Assembly (NCBI GenBank): GCA_963759115.1
Contig: CAVWXT010000005.1
Location: 1,426,001 to 1,490,000 of the forward strand
Origin: CAVWXT01 sp963759115
GTDB lineage: Bacteria; Planctomycetota; Planctomycetia; Pirellulales; Thermoguttaceae
Length of the DNA stretch: 64,000 bases
Reading direction: 5' to 3'
Numbering within the stretch: the stretch's first letter is position 1; every line of letters starts with the position of its first letter. The notes below the pieces were generated by a model, which was not told the DNA's origin, ran no database searches, and was given only the letters and a program-made list of their open reading frames with translations. Below are positions 1-9,989 of the stretch, piece after piece. A program made the translations under genes and the position numbers.

Positions 1-87
1 CTGGAATCGCCCGGCCTTCATGTCGCGGACGCCGATGGCGAGGTTCTCGAAATCCACGAAAACGGCAATTAACGGTTCTTCGGACAT
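1..87 (-). CDS. NYN-domain protein, N-terminal fragment (runs off the window)
   Basis: The reverse strand from the ATG at 87 to the window edge encodes 29 residues with the motif IAVFVDFENLAIGVRDMK. The VFVDFEN core is the first catalytic Asp strand of NYN (LabA/DUF88-like) PIN-fold ribonuclease domains, often joined to a LOTUS domain. Only the N-terminus is present, so downstream domains cannot be judged. Family assignment rests on this one motif. Confidence 0.6.
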   Translation of the reverse strand, partial: MSEEPLIAVFVDFENLAIGVRDMKAGRFQ

Positions 88-120
88 TTGGCTCGTCTAT
101 CCTTTCGGTCGCACGATGAA

Positions 121-200
121 GGGGACAGTCCCATTTTCGCGGCGATCGAGCACCCTGGCATAGCAGGTCTGTCACGCCGCGAGAGTCGGGACAGTCCCCT
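121..200. repeat. GGGGAC-type palindromic repeat, copy 1
   Basis: An imperfect inverted repeat whose left arm begins GGGGACAGTCCCATTTTCGC and whose right arm ends CGGGACAGTCCCC. Related copies lie at 11076-11155, 16716-16773 and 34141-34220. It occupies the gap between the NYN gene and the next gene, and no gene is seen in 88-462. Confidence 0.8.
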
Positions 201-462
201 GCGGACGGTTGCCCTGGCTGCCGGAAGCCGGGCCATTCTACCATACCGAGGGCGTGCCTCAAAGCAGAAAAACCTTCGTGTTATCCATCGATCGGTCCCC
301 GGCTTGCGGACAACCCCTTGCGCTGACATAGTAGTGTAGCACGGGAGGCGGTTTCCCGAGAACCCTTCCCGCGGCCCGCGTCACAAGGCGATCGGCACAG
401 ACTCGTGATTGCCCGGTTGCCGGTTTACCTGGCGATCGTCACTCAATCGAGGAGCAACGCTC

Positions 463-801
463 ATGAAGATTACCGTGGATGATGTGGTTACGTGGTTGAT
501 CGTCGGGGCCGTGGCCGGATGGCTGGCCGGAATGTTGGTCAAACGCCGCAAGGCGGGATTCGGCCGCACGCTCAACCTGGGCATCGGCCTGGTCGGGGCG
601 CTGATCGGCGGGGCCCTGTTCAAAGTCCTCGACATCAAGATCGGGGCCCTGGGATCGATCACCATCAGCCTTCAAGAAGTCGTCGCCGGGGTGATCGGGT
701 CGTTGCTCTTCCTGGTCGCCATTTGGGCCGCCAGAACGTGGTGGGCCAAGCGAAAAGCCGCCCGAGCCACGTCGCCACATCCCGGACAGAAGCAGCCCTG
801 A
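463..801 (+). CDS. GlsB/YeaQ/YmgE-family small membrane protein
   Basis: A 112-residue protein with glycine-rich hydrophobic helices (WLIVGAVAGWLAGMLV, IGLVGALIGGALF, VVAGVIGSLLFLVAIWA), the pattern of the transglycosylase-associated (GlsB/YeaQ) inner-membrane family. The family is stress-linked but its biochemical role is not settled. The ATG at 463 follows GAGGAG with good spacing; upstream in-frame starts would add a non-hydrophobic leader. The C-terminal tail is short and basic. Confidence 0.8.
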   Translation: MKITVDDVVTWLIVGAVAGWLAGMLVKRRKAGFGRTLNLGIGLVGALIGGALFKVLDIKIGALGSITISLQEVVAGVIGSLLFLVAIWAARTWWAKRKAARATSPHPGQKQP

Positions 802-841
802 TCGACGGCTGTACTATTTGCCGCCGAAAACGCGATCGCCG

Positions 842-1237
842 TTACCGCGGCGGGCACGGGCCGCAACTGTACTTGACCGGCGATGGCGGCCAGCAGAAGT
901 TCGGCAGCGGCTTCCGGCAGTAGTCGTCGGGGCAGCAATTGGGCGGAGGGCACGGCACGCAGGGCATCGGCTTCCGGCAGTAGTCGTCCGGGCAGCAATT
1001 GGGCGGAGGGCATGGCACGCAGGGCATCGGCTTGCGGCAGTAGTCGTCCGGACAGCAGAGCATCAGCCCGCCGTTGCACGGCCGCGCACACTTGCGGCAC
1101 GGGCCATCGCACGCGGCCATCGCTTGCTGAGCGAAAAGAGCGGTCGCGATGACCGCAAGGCCGCACGTCAGCACGGCCGCAGCGATCCGACCCCGGCGTG
1201 TCTTGCGCGGCAACAGCCCGGACTTGGTTTCCAGCAT
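842..1237 (-). CDS. Exported Cys/Pro-rich repeat protein
   Basis: A 131-residue protein with an N-terminal basic stretch, a hydrophobic signal segment (VLTCGLAVIATALFAQQAMA) and a mature part rich in Cys and Pro. The unit CCPDDYCRKPMPCVPCPPPN repeats about every 20 residues (60 bp), with a third, divergent copy ending in CRKPLPNFCW. The repeats are nearly identical in DNA. It is probably an envelope or extracellular disulfide-rich protein of the kind seen in planctomycetes; no function can be assigned. An AGGG-containing Shine-Dalgarno precedes the ATG at 1237. Confidence 0.7.
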   Translation of the reverse strand: MLETKSGLLPRKTRRGRIAAAVLTCGLAVIATALFAQQAMAACDGPCRKCARPCNGGLMLCCPDDYCRKPMPCVPCPPPNCCPDDYCRKPMPCVPCPPPNCCPDDYCRKPLPNFCWPPSPVKYSCGPCPPR

Positions 1238-1532
1238 CGCCCACCCTCCCCGATCTTGATGATTCTCGCTTTCCCGCGATCCGTCCTGTTGTTATAGTCG
1301 GCAGGCCCGTTGCACGCGGTATGCGAAATCCGGGAATTGCGGCGAGCGTGGCGACAAAGTCTCACACGCTCCCTCGAAGCGAAGTCAAAGCAGGAAACCG
1401 TGTGAATCTGTAACGACTGTAACGGCGAGGCGCACCGATCCGTCTCGGGGCCGCGAAAATTCTCCTCCGCCCGAGCCGGTCGTATATTTCAGGACGCGGC
1501 AACATGAGCGACAATTCAAACCAGGCAGTCCC

Positions 1533-2409
1533 ATGACTGACAAGATCGGCGGCGACGTGAAAACGACGATGACGATGCGATGGCCGTTGTTGGCCCTGTT
1601 GGCGACGGCCGCCGGCACGGTCGGCCTGGCGATTTCCGTCGCGCTTGCCGAAAGACCCTCGGCGCCGTCGCTGGAACCCAAGCCGAATGAGCATCCGCTG
1701 GCGCCCGTGCTCCGCTGGGCCCAACAGGGCCTGCCCGCCATCGAGAAACTGAAGGACTACTCCGCGGTGCTCGTGCGGCGCGAACGCATCCGCGACAGGC
1801 TGACCGGCTACGAATACGTGTTCATCAAGGTTCGTCACCAGCCGTTCAGCGTATACGCCCTGTTTCAGGCCCCGGCGGCCGTCAAGGGCCAGGAAGTGAT
1901 CTACGTCGCCGGCCGGAATCAAGGCGACCTCTTGGCCCACAAGGCCCGCATGCCGGTGACGGTGTCGCTGCGCCCGGACGGCCTTTTGGCCATGAACGGC
2001 CGGCACTATCCGCTCACCGAAATCGGCCTGGTGAACCTGGTGCAACGTCTGGTCGAGGTCGGTAAGCAGGACCTCAATCACGGCGAGTGCGAAGTGAAGT
2101 ATTTCGCCGATGCCAAGGTCGACCAGCGCCGCTGCACCGTCATTCAGGTCGTCCATCCCGTGCGTCGCGACGAGTTTCGCTTTCATCTCGCGGATATTTG
2201 TCGACGACGAGCTTCAGGTGCCGATCCGTTACGAGTCGCACGACTGGCCCCGCGAGCCGGGCGGCCAGCCCGAGTTGATCGAGGAATACACCTACCGCGA
2301 TCTGAAGTTGAACAACGGGTTCACCGACGAGGATTTCAGCACGCAGAATCCGGAGTATCACTTCGGGCAAGCGCACGCCGAGTCTGAGCACCGCGCTGAC
2401 GGGCCCTGA
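1533..2409 (+). CDS. DUF1571-family exported protein (one frameshift)
   Basis: The first frame has a hydrophobic N-terminal segment (WPLLALLATAAGTVGLAISV) and then DUF1571 sequence (LKDYSAVLVRRERI, YVFIKVRHQPFSVYALF). Around position 2192 the frame shifts and the rest continues at 2193-2409 (FVDDELQVPIRYESHDWP, then the YTYRDLKLNNGFTDEDF tail). Reading CTC then CGG, skipping one G, restores the gene. The domain is common in planctomycetes and its function is unknown. No substitutions suggest long decay. Several in-frame starts lie near 1533 and the exact one is uncertain. Confidence 0.75.
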
Positions 2410-2489
2410 GTCTGCGAGCCGTCATCGCGCCGTCAACGTCTGTTCGCAAATCGTCTGACGAGGACGCTTCGACACTCCGTAAGTCAGTT

Positions 2490-3824
2490 TCAGTAGTTCC
2501 AAATTCGGGAAATTGATATAGGTGAACGCAAGGTTCCTCCAGTAAAGAACTTGGGTCACAAACCAGGTTCACACAAGGAGGAAACCCATGCGTTCACAAA
2601 CGGAGTATATCATCACCAAGGCGGAGGTCCACGCGTACGCCGAGGACTGGATAGGGACGGCGCTTCGCCTTGAGTATCGGGGTTATAAATGTTCGACTTC
2701 CACGCTTCTCCAAATTCTCCTGATTGCCGCGGCACGGGTGGTTTCCGTGTTTGCCGCCTGCCGCGATCTGGCCGATGCACCGTCGGATCAGACGATTCGC
2801 AACGCCTTGGCCGTAACGTTGCCGGAAATCGCCGAACTCGAACGTCGTTTGAACCTCGCCTTGGTGACGCATGTGCCCAAGGCGTTGCGACGCAAATCCC
2901 GCATGGTGGCGATCGACCTGACGCTGATTCCCTATCACGGGCAGCCGGCGCGGGACAAGAAGGAAATCTTTCGAGGCGAACCGAAGTCGGGCACCACCCA
3001 TTTCCATGCCTACGCCACGGCTGTGGTACTCCACAAAGGCTACCGTTACACCTTGGCGCTGGTGCGAGTCGAGTACGGCGACTCGATGAAAGAGGTGCTT
3101 CAGCGGCTGTTGGCGATTGTTCGTCGCCGAGGCGTAAAAATCCGCTTTTTGCTGCTGGACAAGGGCTTTTTCAGCGTAGAAGTCATTCAGTATCTTCTTC
3201 GCGCCCGTCGTGGATTCATCATTCCCGCCGTCGTGCGAGGCCGAAAGCCCAAGGACCCCAAGACTCCGCCGCACGGCTTGCGAGCACTGTTGAAGAAGAA
3301 ACACGGCTACTATCGGGAGACGATCACCTCGGGCCAAACGAAAGAGAAACCGAAGGCCAGCGTGACCGTGAACATTTGCGTTGCCAGCAAGCATTTCACC
3401 GACGAGAAGACCGGCCGGCGGCGGCGCAAGCGGCTTCTCTACGTGGTGTCGAAGGTGCGGCGAACACCTGCGGAGATACGCGAAACCTATCGCAAGCGTT
3501 TCGGCATCGAGACGAGCTACCGCCAGATGAACGAGGCGAAGATCAAGACATGCACGCGCGATCCAGCGTTGCGTCTGCTGTTCGTGGGCATTGCTCTGGT
3601 GCTGCGCAACGTGTGGGTGTGGATTCATTTTCGCTTCGCCAAAGGAAAATTCACCGAGGAACCGCAACTCTTTCTGGAATTGCTTCGTTTCCAAGAAATG
3701 CTCTTGTGGATCACCCAGATCGTTCAACAAGCCCTCGGCGCCAACAAAACCCTCGGACTCGATCGTCATACCTATGAACGACTTACGGCACATCGCCACA
3801 CATAGCCAAATTTGGAACTACTGA
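2490..3824 (+). mobile_element. ISH3-like insertion sequence
   Basis: The element is bounded by inverted repeats beginning TCAGTAGTTCCAAATT (2490-2505, matched in reverse at 3809-3824) and carries one transposase. GTT is present on both sides and may be a 3-bp target duplication. The right end abuts a palindromic repeat starting at 3827. Confidence 0.8.
2588..3805 (+). CDS. Transposase, ISH3/IS4-superfamily DDE type
   Basis: An intact 405-residue protein. Catalytic-region features are MVAIDLTLIPYHG (first Asp), RFLLLDKGFFSVEVI (second Asp) and the insertion/Glu region YRKRFGIETSYRQMNEAKI, typical of ISH3-like IS4-superfamily enzymes. The ATG follows ACAAGGAGGAAACCC, a strong ribosome-binding site. 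The frame is undamaged, so the IS may be active. Confidence 0.85.
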   Translation: MRSQTEYIITKAEVHAYAEDWIGTALRLEYRGYKCSTSTLLQILLIAAARVVSVFAACRDLADAPSDQTIRNALAVTLPEIAELERRLNLALVTHVPKALRRKSRMVAIDLTLIPYHGQPARDKKEIFRGEPKSGTTHFHAYATAVVLHKGYRYTLALVRVEYGDSMKEVLQRLLAIVRRRGVKIRFLLLDKGFFSVEVIQYLLRARRGFIIPAVVRGRKPKDPKTPPHGLRALLKKKHGYYRETITSGQTKEKPKASVTVNICVASKHFTDEKTGRRRRKRLLYVVSKVRRTPAEIRETYRKRFGIETSYRQMNEAKIKTCTRDPALRLLFVGIALVLRNVWVWIHFRFAKGKFTEEPQLFLELLRFQEMLLWITQIVQQALGANKTLGLDRHTYERLTAHRHT

Positions 3825-3826
3825 GT

Positions 3827-3895
3827 TTGAACATGAGGGAACAGAGGGAACAGAGGAGTGGCCTGTCTCTGTTGTCTCTGTTATCTCCTGTTCAA
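3827..3895. repeat. TTGAACA...TGTTCAA palindromic repeat, copy 1
   Basis: A 69-bp imperfect palindrome: the left arm starts TTGAACATGAGGGAACAGAG and the right arm ends TGTTATCTCCTGTTCAA. Similar copies lie at 50763-50831 and 53932-53999. It sits directly outside the right end of the ISH3-like element. Confidence 0.8.
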
Positions 3896-3986
3896 GCCCA
3901 TCACGGAAGAGTCCTTGAGGTTATCTCCTCAATTCCGAACGCTAATGGTACAATAGGCTCTTCGTCCGCGGTGAGGAGGTGCGATT

Positions 3987-4247
3987 ATGAGAAGCGTGGA
4001 TTTACGCGATGAGAAGATTGACCTGACGACGATTCTTCATCTTGCGGAAGAGGGAGCCGTGTTGGTGGTCGTGGGCGATGGCCGTCAGTTCGTCGTCGCC
4101 GAGGCCGACGACTTTGATTCCGAAGTGGAAGCCTTACGCAACAGCCTGCGATTTCAGTCGTTTCTCGACCAACGCATGCAGAGCGCCACCCGAATTCCGA
4201 TTGAGGAAATCGAGAGAGAGATCGAACAGGAACTCAGTGGCAGTTGA
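3987..4247 (+). CDS. Small acidic antitoxin-like protein
   Basis: An 86-residue protein with the pattern AEEGAVLVVVGDGRQFVVAEADDFDSEVEALRNS followed by an acidic helical C-terminus (RIPIEEIEREIEQEL). This resembles the short stand-alone antitoxin-like proteins of cyanobacteria and planctomycetes. No toxin gene is adjacent. AGGAGG lies 7-8 bases before the ATG. The assignment is by resemblance only. Confidence 0.55.
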   Translation: MRSVDLRDEKIDLTTILHLAEEGAVLVVVGDGRQFVVAEADDFDSEVEALRNSLRFQSFLDQRMQSATRIPIEEIEREIEQELSGS

Positions 4248-4259
4248 ACGCTGGCCCCG

Positions 4260-4790
4260 ATGGAAACGTCTGACGAGCAAAACGCCGCCCATCGGCAAGA
4301 ACCGCGGATGAGAATCCTGCGCGGAATCGGGTTCGCTTCGTTGTTCGGCGTAATCGGGTTCCTGGCGCCGATTCTTATCATCGTTTGTTTTACGGTTTGC
4401 CGGTGGTTCATCGAAGCTTCCAGTGCCTCTGATCGAGCCGATGACATAGCTCGGCTGCCGGCACAATCGATCAGCGCCGCGATCGTAACGGCGTTGCTGT
4501 TCGCAGGGGCTGGCTGGGCAACGTTCGCTCCTAGCGGCACGTATCGCTTCACTCGCACCTTCGTGATTATGTTCGCAATCGGCTTGCCCGCGTGGGCTCT
4601 GCTAGGATTTCTCATGGAGCCCAGCCACCTCAAGGGCGCGCGTCCTCAGCCTGGTTATCCCGAAATGGTGATCCGCTTCTTGCTCGGTGTAGGACCGCCC
4701 GTCCTGACTTCGATCATCATCTCGCTGGTGCGGAGCCGCCGATCCCGCTGTCGTGTCGACCGGACTACCGAACCGACGTCAACACCCTGA
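4260..4790 (+). CDS. Hypothetical membrane protein
   Basis: A 176-residue protein with about four hydrophobic segments (FASLFGVIGFLAPILIIVCF, AAIVTALLFAGAGWATF, FVIMFAIGLPAWALLGFL, LLGVGPPVLTSIIISLV) and a basic C-terminus. I do not recognise the family. It starts 12 bases after the preceding antitoxin-like gene, so the two may be co-transcribed. Confidence 0.6.
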   Translation: METSDEQNAAHRQEPRMRILRGIGFASLFGVIGFLAPILIIVCFTVCRWFIEASSASDRADDIARLPAQSISAAIVTALLFAGAGWATFAPSGTYRFTRTFVIMFAIGLPAWALLGFLMEPSHLKGARPQPGYPEMVIRFLLGVGPPVLTSIIISLVRSRRSRCRVDRTTEPTSTP

Positions 4791-4833
4791 CCGGGCTGTC
4801 GACCAGAATCGCGGCATCGGGGAATTCTTACCC

Positions 4834-7800
4834 TTACGGATTCTCCTCGCGCAGGGCCGCCAGCAGCGGGGCGCAGAGCGCGGCACGAACGGCCAACGCG
4901 CCGGCAGCCAGTCCGAGGAGCAGCACGGCGGCCAACGTGCCCGCCAAAGAGGCCCAGGGAAGCGACGTGGCGCGGACCAGCATTTGCGGCAGCACGGCCA
5001 GCAACGCCGCCAGCACGCCAATGCCCAGCCCGGCCACTAGCAGCACGGCGTGTTCCAGCAGAACCAACCCCGCCAGCGTCCTGCGGCGGAAGCCGGCCGC
5101 GCGCAACAGGGCCAACTCGCCCGCGGCGCTCCAGCACGTTTCGCAACTGCACGGCCGCCAGCCCGAAGCGTGCCCAGCAGCAGGCCCAGGCCGCCGAGGC
5201 TCTGGAACGTGGAGAGGTACGTGTTCTGCACGGTGAGAAACTCGGCCAGCCGCTGGCCGGTCGTCTCGGCCGAAAGGCCGTAGTCGCCCAGGTTCCTTTC
5301 AAGCGCCCTTTGCACGGCGGCCGTTTGTTCCGTCGAGTAGGGTGCGTACGACGCACCAACGTCGCCGGAGGTTTCGACGAGGAAGAACCGATAGCCGCTG
5401 ATGTCGGGAAAGTGCCGCAGGAAGGCCTCCTCGCTGATGAGCAGATCGCCCTGGAAGATGCTGTCGGCCAGCAGGGCCACGACTTGCAGCCGCAGCGGGC
5501 CGGCCGCGGCCGTCGGTGATCTCGAACGTTTCGCCCAGGCCGCCCCACAGGTTCGAGCGAATAGTTGGCCGTATTCTTTTCCAGGATCACCGGCACCGCC
5601 TCTTGCGTCGCGTTGGCCCTCACCGCCAGCCCCTGGCCTCACCCCCGACCCCTCTCCGGGCACCGACCGAAGGTTGGTCGGTAGACGGGCGAATAGGAGT
5701 TGCCACGGATTGGCGGCGTCGCGCGGCTTGTCGGCCCAGGCAAAACCGTCGCGGTCGATGAACCGCGGCGGAACGCCGAGCACCCGCGGTTGCCGCGGCC
5801 GATAGAGGTTCAGGCAACTCGCGTCGTCGCCCGCACGAACGCGGAGCGAGACGATCGTGCTGCCGGCCAAGCAGCTTGTCGTCCGCCGCCGAAAAGCCCA
5901 ACGCCTGCCGGCCTTCCGGCGTGTTCAGGTTGTGGAAGATCGGCTGATCGCTTTCGGCGACCAGGGCGAAGCCGCCGTTGCCGCTATTGAGCGTGGGCGT
6001 CTGCTGGCTGGGGTCGAGGCGAAAGGCGCTGACGGCCACGATCAGGAACGACGCCGCGGCCACCAGTCCGATCGTCAGCGTGCTGCGGCCGGGGTTCCGG
6101 GCGGCGTTGCGCAGGGCCATGCGGGCGAGGTTGCCGCCGCCCGCGGCCACGGCCGGGCCCGGTCGTGCCGGCCCGCAGGCGGAGCCAGACCAGCGTCAAC
6201 AAGCTGCCCAGGGCGATCGCGCCGGCGGCGAAGAACATCCCGGCGCGGACCTCCTCGCTGAAATGTCCCAACAGCAGCCCAGCCGCCGGCACCACGGTGA
6301 GCAGGAGCAAGTGCAACCTCGAAGCGAGTTGTGCCAACGCGGAACGCCCCCGCCATTGCGATGGCGAGGCGTTTGGCCGATCCAAGAGCTTTGCGGCGAC
6401 AGTCTGCCCGGCCAGCAGCCGGCGGGGCGGCAGACGGCCGATCTTCCGCACCGAGAGCCAGATCGCGGCAGACGCCACGACCAGCCCGCTCAGGCAAGCC
6501 GATCGCCAGGCTGGCGGCCGTCAGATGGAGCCGCAGGAACGGCGTGACGACGGCGGCCAGCCACCAGGTGCGCAGCCCCAGCAGCATCAGCGCGGCGTAG
6601 CCGATCCCGCCGGCACGCCCAGCAGGCTGCCGGCGGCGGCCACGAGCGAGCCCTTCGCCCAGCAGCAGACGCCCCACCTGGCGACGCGGCCAGCCGACGG
6701 CCAGCAGCGTGCCGATCTTGGATCGCCCGCTGCTCGATCCCCAGCCGGAACAGCAGGGCCACCAGCATCACGGCGGCGGCAATGATGAAGAAGCTGAAAC
6801 AGAGAAACAGCACGCCGAAGGGCGTGGTGCCGGCCGAGGCGGCCAGCCCCTGGCGTTTGACCGGCTGGAAGACGAATCCCATCGCGGCCGGATCGAGCCG
6901 CTGCTGGAGAATAGTGGCTAGTGGATAGTGGATAGTGGATAGTGACCTGCCTTCCGCCGCTTCCGCCCTTCCCCCTTCCCCCTTTTCCGCACCGCCGTCC
7001 CCAACGCGGATCGACGTGGTTTGCCCGAAACGGCTGCCCCACAGCCGCCGGCCGGTCGCCAGCGACACGAACGCCTTGGGCGTCGGTCCGTAGCGGTCCC
7101 AATACTGCTCGTCGGCGGGCCGGATGCGCTTGGCGTCGAAGGGGAAGGGCGGATCCCAGTCGGCCATGGTCAATTCGTCGGTCATGCCTTTGACGACGGG
7201 CGTCAGGCCGCGGTCGTCGGCCGCGCCGGCGAGCTGCACGATGGCCGCCAGACGCAAGCGCGACGGTCTTTTCGCGGACTTGCCCCTCGACGCTCTCCGG
7301 CTCGAAGTACGTCAGCCGCACGGTGTCGCCGATCTTGGCGTGCAAGGTTGCTCGGCCGCCCAGGAGTTCAGGGCGATTTCGTCCGGCCCCAGCGGCGGCA
7401 GCGGCTTTCCTTCGGCCGAGAGGAACGGGCCCAGCGGCGGCTCGGCGGCGAAGTCGATGGCCGTGATCGTCGAATAGGGAATCTCGCGGCCGTTGCAGGC
7501 CAGCGTGTTGGCCAGGTAGGTCAGCGCCGGTTGAATGGTGGGGTGCGTGAAACGCACCGGCTCCTCGTTCTCGTGGTGCGTTTCACGCACCCTACTCAAG
7601 GCATCGAGAATGGCCCGCTCGGCTGCCGGGTCCGAACAACATGCGGTCGGAAGTGATGTTCCAGTAGCCCAGCGGCGTGCGATCCGCACGTCAAGACCGT
7701 AGTCGGCCAGTTGGGGATGCCAGGCGAGATCGCTGGGTGGCGACTGGCGCGGCTGCTCGCCCTCGCGGTCGCCGGCGAGGATCGCGTTGGCGCGGCCCGG

Positions 7801-8499
7801 CTGATCGAGCCGCTCCTGGAGCCAATCCAGCGGCACGTAGGCGTTGAGCGGCAGGTGTTGCGTGGGCCGCAGCCCGAAGCGTCCCAGCCCTTCGGCCGGA
7901 ATGATTTCGCTGACGGTCAGCCGTTGCGTGCGGATCGTCTCCCGCTTCTTGCCCAAGGCGCTGTCGGCGGGAATCGGCGCCGGGCGGGGCAGGCGGAGCA
8001 GCACCGTGTCGCCCACGCGCACGCCCGAGCTGCTCGGCCAGCGGCTGGTTCAGCACGATTTCGCGCGGTTGGGGCAACTGCTCGCGGCCGGCCGGACGCC
8101 CAACTGCCAGAAACGATCGTCGCAGCCGATCAATTCGACGCGATTGGCCCGCGCCGGCGACTGCGGATCGGCGATTTTCCAGGCTCGCGCGGAGCAGGAT
8201 CGCGGGCACGGCAGTGTCAATACGGCTCTGAGGCCCGTTTCCGCCTTTGCCGCTTGCGGGCGGGGGAGTTGCCGGCGGCCAACTCGTCGGCCATTCGCGA
8301 AGAAGTGATCGGTCACCAGCGCTTCGTCGATGCGGCCCAGGCGGTCGAGCGTCAGATGCCGCAGGCTTCCGCGCATCGAGTCGCCCACCAGCAGGGCGCC
8401 GGTCAGCACGGCCGTGCCCACGGCCACGCCGCACGCCACGGCGAGGTTCGTGCGCCAGTGGTAGAGCAGCGAGACAAGGATCAGGCGGAAGACTGTCAT
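4834..8499 (-). CDS. FtsX/MacB-type ABC transporter permease, heavily frameshifted
   Basis: The start MTVFRLILVSLLYHWRTN (ATG at 8499), the middle (LCFSFFIIAAAVMLVALLFRL, RNAARNPGRSTLTIGLVAA) and the end (GLVLLEHAVLLVAGLGIGV, stop at 4834) outline an approximately 1,200-residue two-lobed FtsX-like permease with large periplasmic regions. At least ten frameshifts split it; pieces join well when single bases are dropped, for example CTGCTTGGCC in the coding strand near 5873. The ATPase gene lies just upstream in the same direction. With that ATPase it would form a MacB- or Lol-like exporter or mechanotransmission system; the substrate is unknown. Palindromic repeats lie inside the coding sequence at 5338-5360, 5651-5681 and 7541-7592. 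Whether the gene is truly broken cannot be told from one consensus sequence. Confidence 0.7.
5338..5360. repeat. GGTGCGT/ACGCACC mini-palindrome inside the permease gene
   Basis: TAGGGTGCGTACGACGCACC forms a short hairpin. Related hairpins are at 7541-7592 and 56353-56376, all inside coding sequence. Confidence 0.6.
5651..5681. repeat. 31-bp dispersed repeat inside the permease gene
   Basis: The stretch starting CCTCTCCGGGCACCGACCG and ending AAGGTTGGTCGG is repeated identically at 56440-56470, inside another gene 51 kb away. It contains the short self-complementary core CCGACC/GGTCGG. Confidence 0.8.
7541..7592. repeat. Perfect inverted repeat inside the permease gene
   Basis: GGGTGCGTGAAACGCACC is followed after a short loop by its near-exact partner GGTGCGTTTCACGCACCC. 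In the permease frame it encodes the segment RVRETHHENEEPVRFTHPT, which interrupts otherwise family-like sequence. Confidence 0.75.
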
Positions 8500-8509
8500 G
8501 GCGAAAGCT

Positions 8510-8605
8510 GACGGGATGACGGGGTGAGGCGGGTGACGGAGTGACGCGGAAGTCACCTTGTCACTCCTTCACCTTCGTCACCTTCGTCATCGTCCTCATC
8601 CTCCC
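8510..8605. repeat. GGTGAC/GTCACC-rich palindromic spacer
   Basis: The gap between the ATPase and permease genes is made of GGTGACGGAGTGAC-type sequence followed by its rough complement (GTCACCTTGTCACTCC). The same family is at 46920-46959 and 47342-47462. Confidence 0.65.
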
Positions 8606-9270
8606 TTCAACACCCCGTCATCCAATTCCAACTGCCGGCCCATCATTTCGGCCAGCCGCGGGCTGTGCGTGACGACGATCAGCATCGTCTGCTCCTGCTG
8701 CTGAAGCTCCAGCAGCAGTTCGCCGACGCGGGCGGCGGTGGTGCGGTCGAGGTTGCCGGTCGGCTCGTCGGCCAACAGCAGCAGCGGGGCGTTGATCAGC
8801 GCCCGGGCCAGGGCCGCCCGCTGCCGCTCGCCGCCGGAAAGCTCCGCCGGGCGATGGTCCAGCCGGTCGCTCAGGCCCACGCGGTCCAGCAGCATCCGGG
8901 CCCGCTGGACGGCTTCCGGCGACGTCCGGCCGGCGGCCACCGTCGGCACCAGCACGTTTTCCAGCACCGAGCACTGCGGCAGCAGGTGATGGTCTTGAAA
9001 GACGAAGCCGATCTGCCGGTTGCGGAAGGCGGCCAATTCGGGCTCGGGGAGCGTGGCCGGGTCCTGGCCGTCGAGCACGACGCGGCCGCCGCTGGGCGGT
9101 TCCAGCGCGCCGATGATGCTCAGCAGCGTGCTCTTGCCCGACCCGCTGGGGCCGAGAATCGCCACGTTTTCGCCCCGCTCCAACTCCAGCGAGACGTCGC
9201 GGAGCACCACCAGCGGCTCGCCGCGAGTGGGATACTGCTTGGCGACGTGTTCGACGAGGAGCTTGGTCAT
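8596..9270 (-). CDS. ABC transporter ATP-binding protein, LolD/MacB-type
   Basis: A 224-residue intact ATPase: Walker A GPSGSGKS, Q-loop region GFVFQDHHLLPQCSVLENV, signature LSGGERQR, Walker B LLLLADEPTGNLD and H-loop VVTHS. The LADEPTGNLD box is typical of the LolD/MacB/FtsE group, which pairs with FtsX-like permeases such as the downstream gene. The start ATG at 9270 overlaps the stop of the upstream phosphatase gene as ATGA, suggesting translational coupling. Confidence 0.9.
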   Translation of the reverse strand: MTKLLVEHVAKQYPTRGEPLVVLRDVSLELERGENVAILGPSGSGKSTLLSIIGALEPPSGGRVVLDGQDPATLPEPELAAFRNRQIGFVFQDHHLLPQCSVLENVLVPTVAAGRTSPEAVQRARMLLDRVGLSDRLDHRPAELSGGERQRAALARALINAPLLLLADEPTGNLDRTTAARVGELLLELQQQEQTMLIVVTHSPRLAEMMGRQLELDDGVLKGG

Positions 9271-9984
9271 CCGCTGTCCCTCATCCTTCCATTCTTGTCC
9301 GCTTGCCACACCTGGCCGTTGTGGACGTCCAATGCCGTCAGCCAGCCTTGGCCGTAACACCAGGTGTCGATGCACTTCAGGTAGCCGAGATCGAGGATTT
9401 CGCCCCTTCTTCTGCGACGTGTGGCCGACAATGGCCGTGTTGCCCGAACAGTGAGGGCCGGGCAGGCGGTCCTTGAGCGATTCCCAAAGCAGAGTCTCGG
9501 CAGGCTGAGCCTCCAGCGGCAACTCGGCGCGGTAGTTGCCGTGAACGTAAAAATGGCGGTCGGCCTCGTAGTACAGCCGGCAACCACGCAAGAACTCGAC
9601 GTGCGCGGCGGGAAGTTCGCCGGGGTCCATCGTGTCGTAGGATGCCATCGTCGCCTCGCCTCCGAACAATAGCCAATCGACGTACAGTTCCTTCTGCCCG
9701 TCGTAGATATTCAGCAGCATTTCGTCGTGGTTGCCCAGCAGGGGCACCAGGCGGCATTGCTCTCGCAACTGCAAGACCCTCTCGATCGTGCCGCGGCTCT
9801 GCGGCCCCCGATCGATGTAGTCGCCCAACAGCACCAGCGTATCCTCAGCCCGCGGCCGGATCGCCGCCAGCAGTGTCTCCAAGGCAGCCAGACAACCGTG
9901 GATGTCGCCGATAGCGATGGTGCGATGCGTAGCCAGGGCGTGGTTCCTTGTCCGAGCGTTGAACGGCGTTCCTCGATCGCGCAA
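9267..9984 (-). CDS. Metallophosphoesterase (Ser/Thr phosphatase-like), one frameshift
   Basis: The calcineurin-like motifs are present: GDIHGC, GDYIDRGPQSRG, LLGNHDEM and, after the shift, VGHT. The second frame supplies the conserved end (EILDLGYLKCIDTWCYGQGWLTALD). The shift lies in the GGGG run near 9402; dropping one G restores it. The protein resembles symmetrical diadenosine-tetraphosphatase/PrpE-like phosphatases. The start is uncertain: 9984 is a TTG and no good ATG precedes GDIHGC. It heads the minus-strand cassette with the ATPase and permease. Confidence 0.75.
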
Positions 9985-9989
9985 AAATC

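Noticed and set aside
922..1053. CRISPR-like regular repeats
   Set aside because: The 60-bp units are in-frame coding repeats of the Cys-rich protein with no unique spacers and no cas genes.
2594..3799. A 401-codon open frame antisense to the ISH3-like transposase
   Set aside because: The plus-strand product has full transposase motifs and a strong ribosome-binding site; the antisense product has none.
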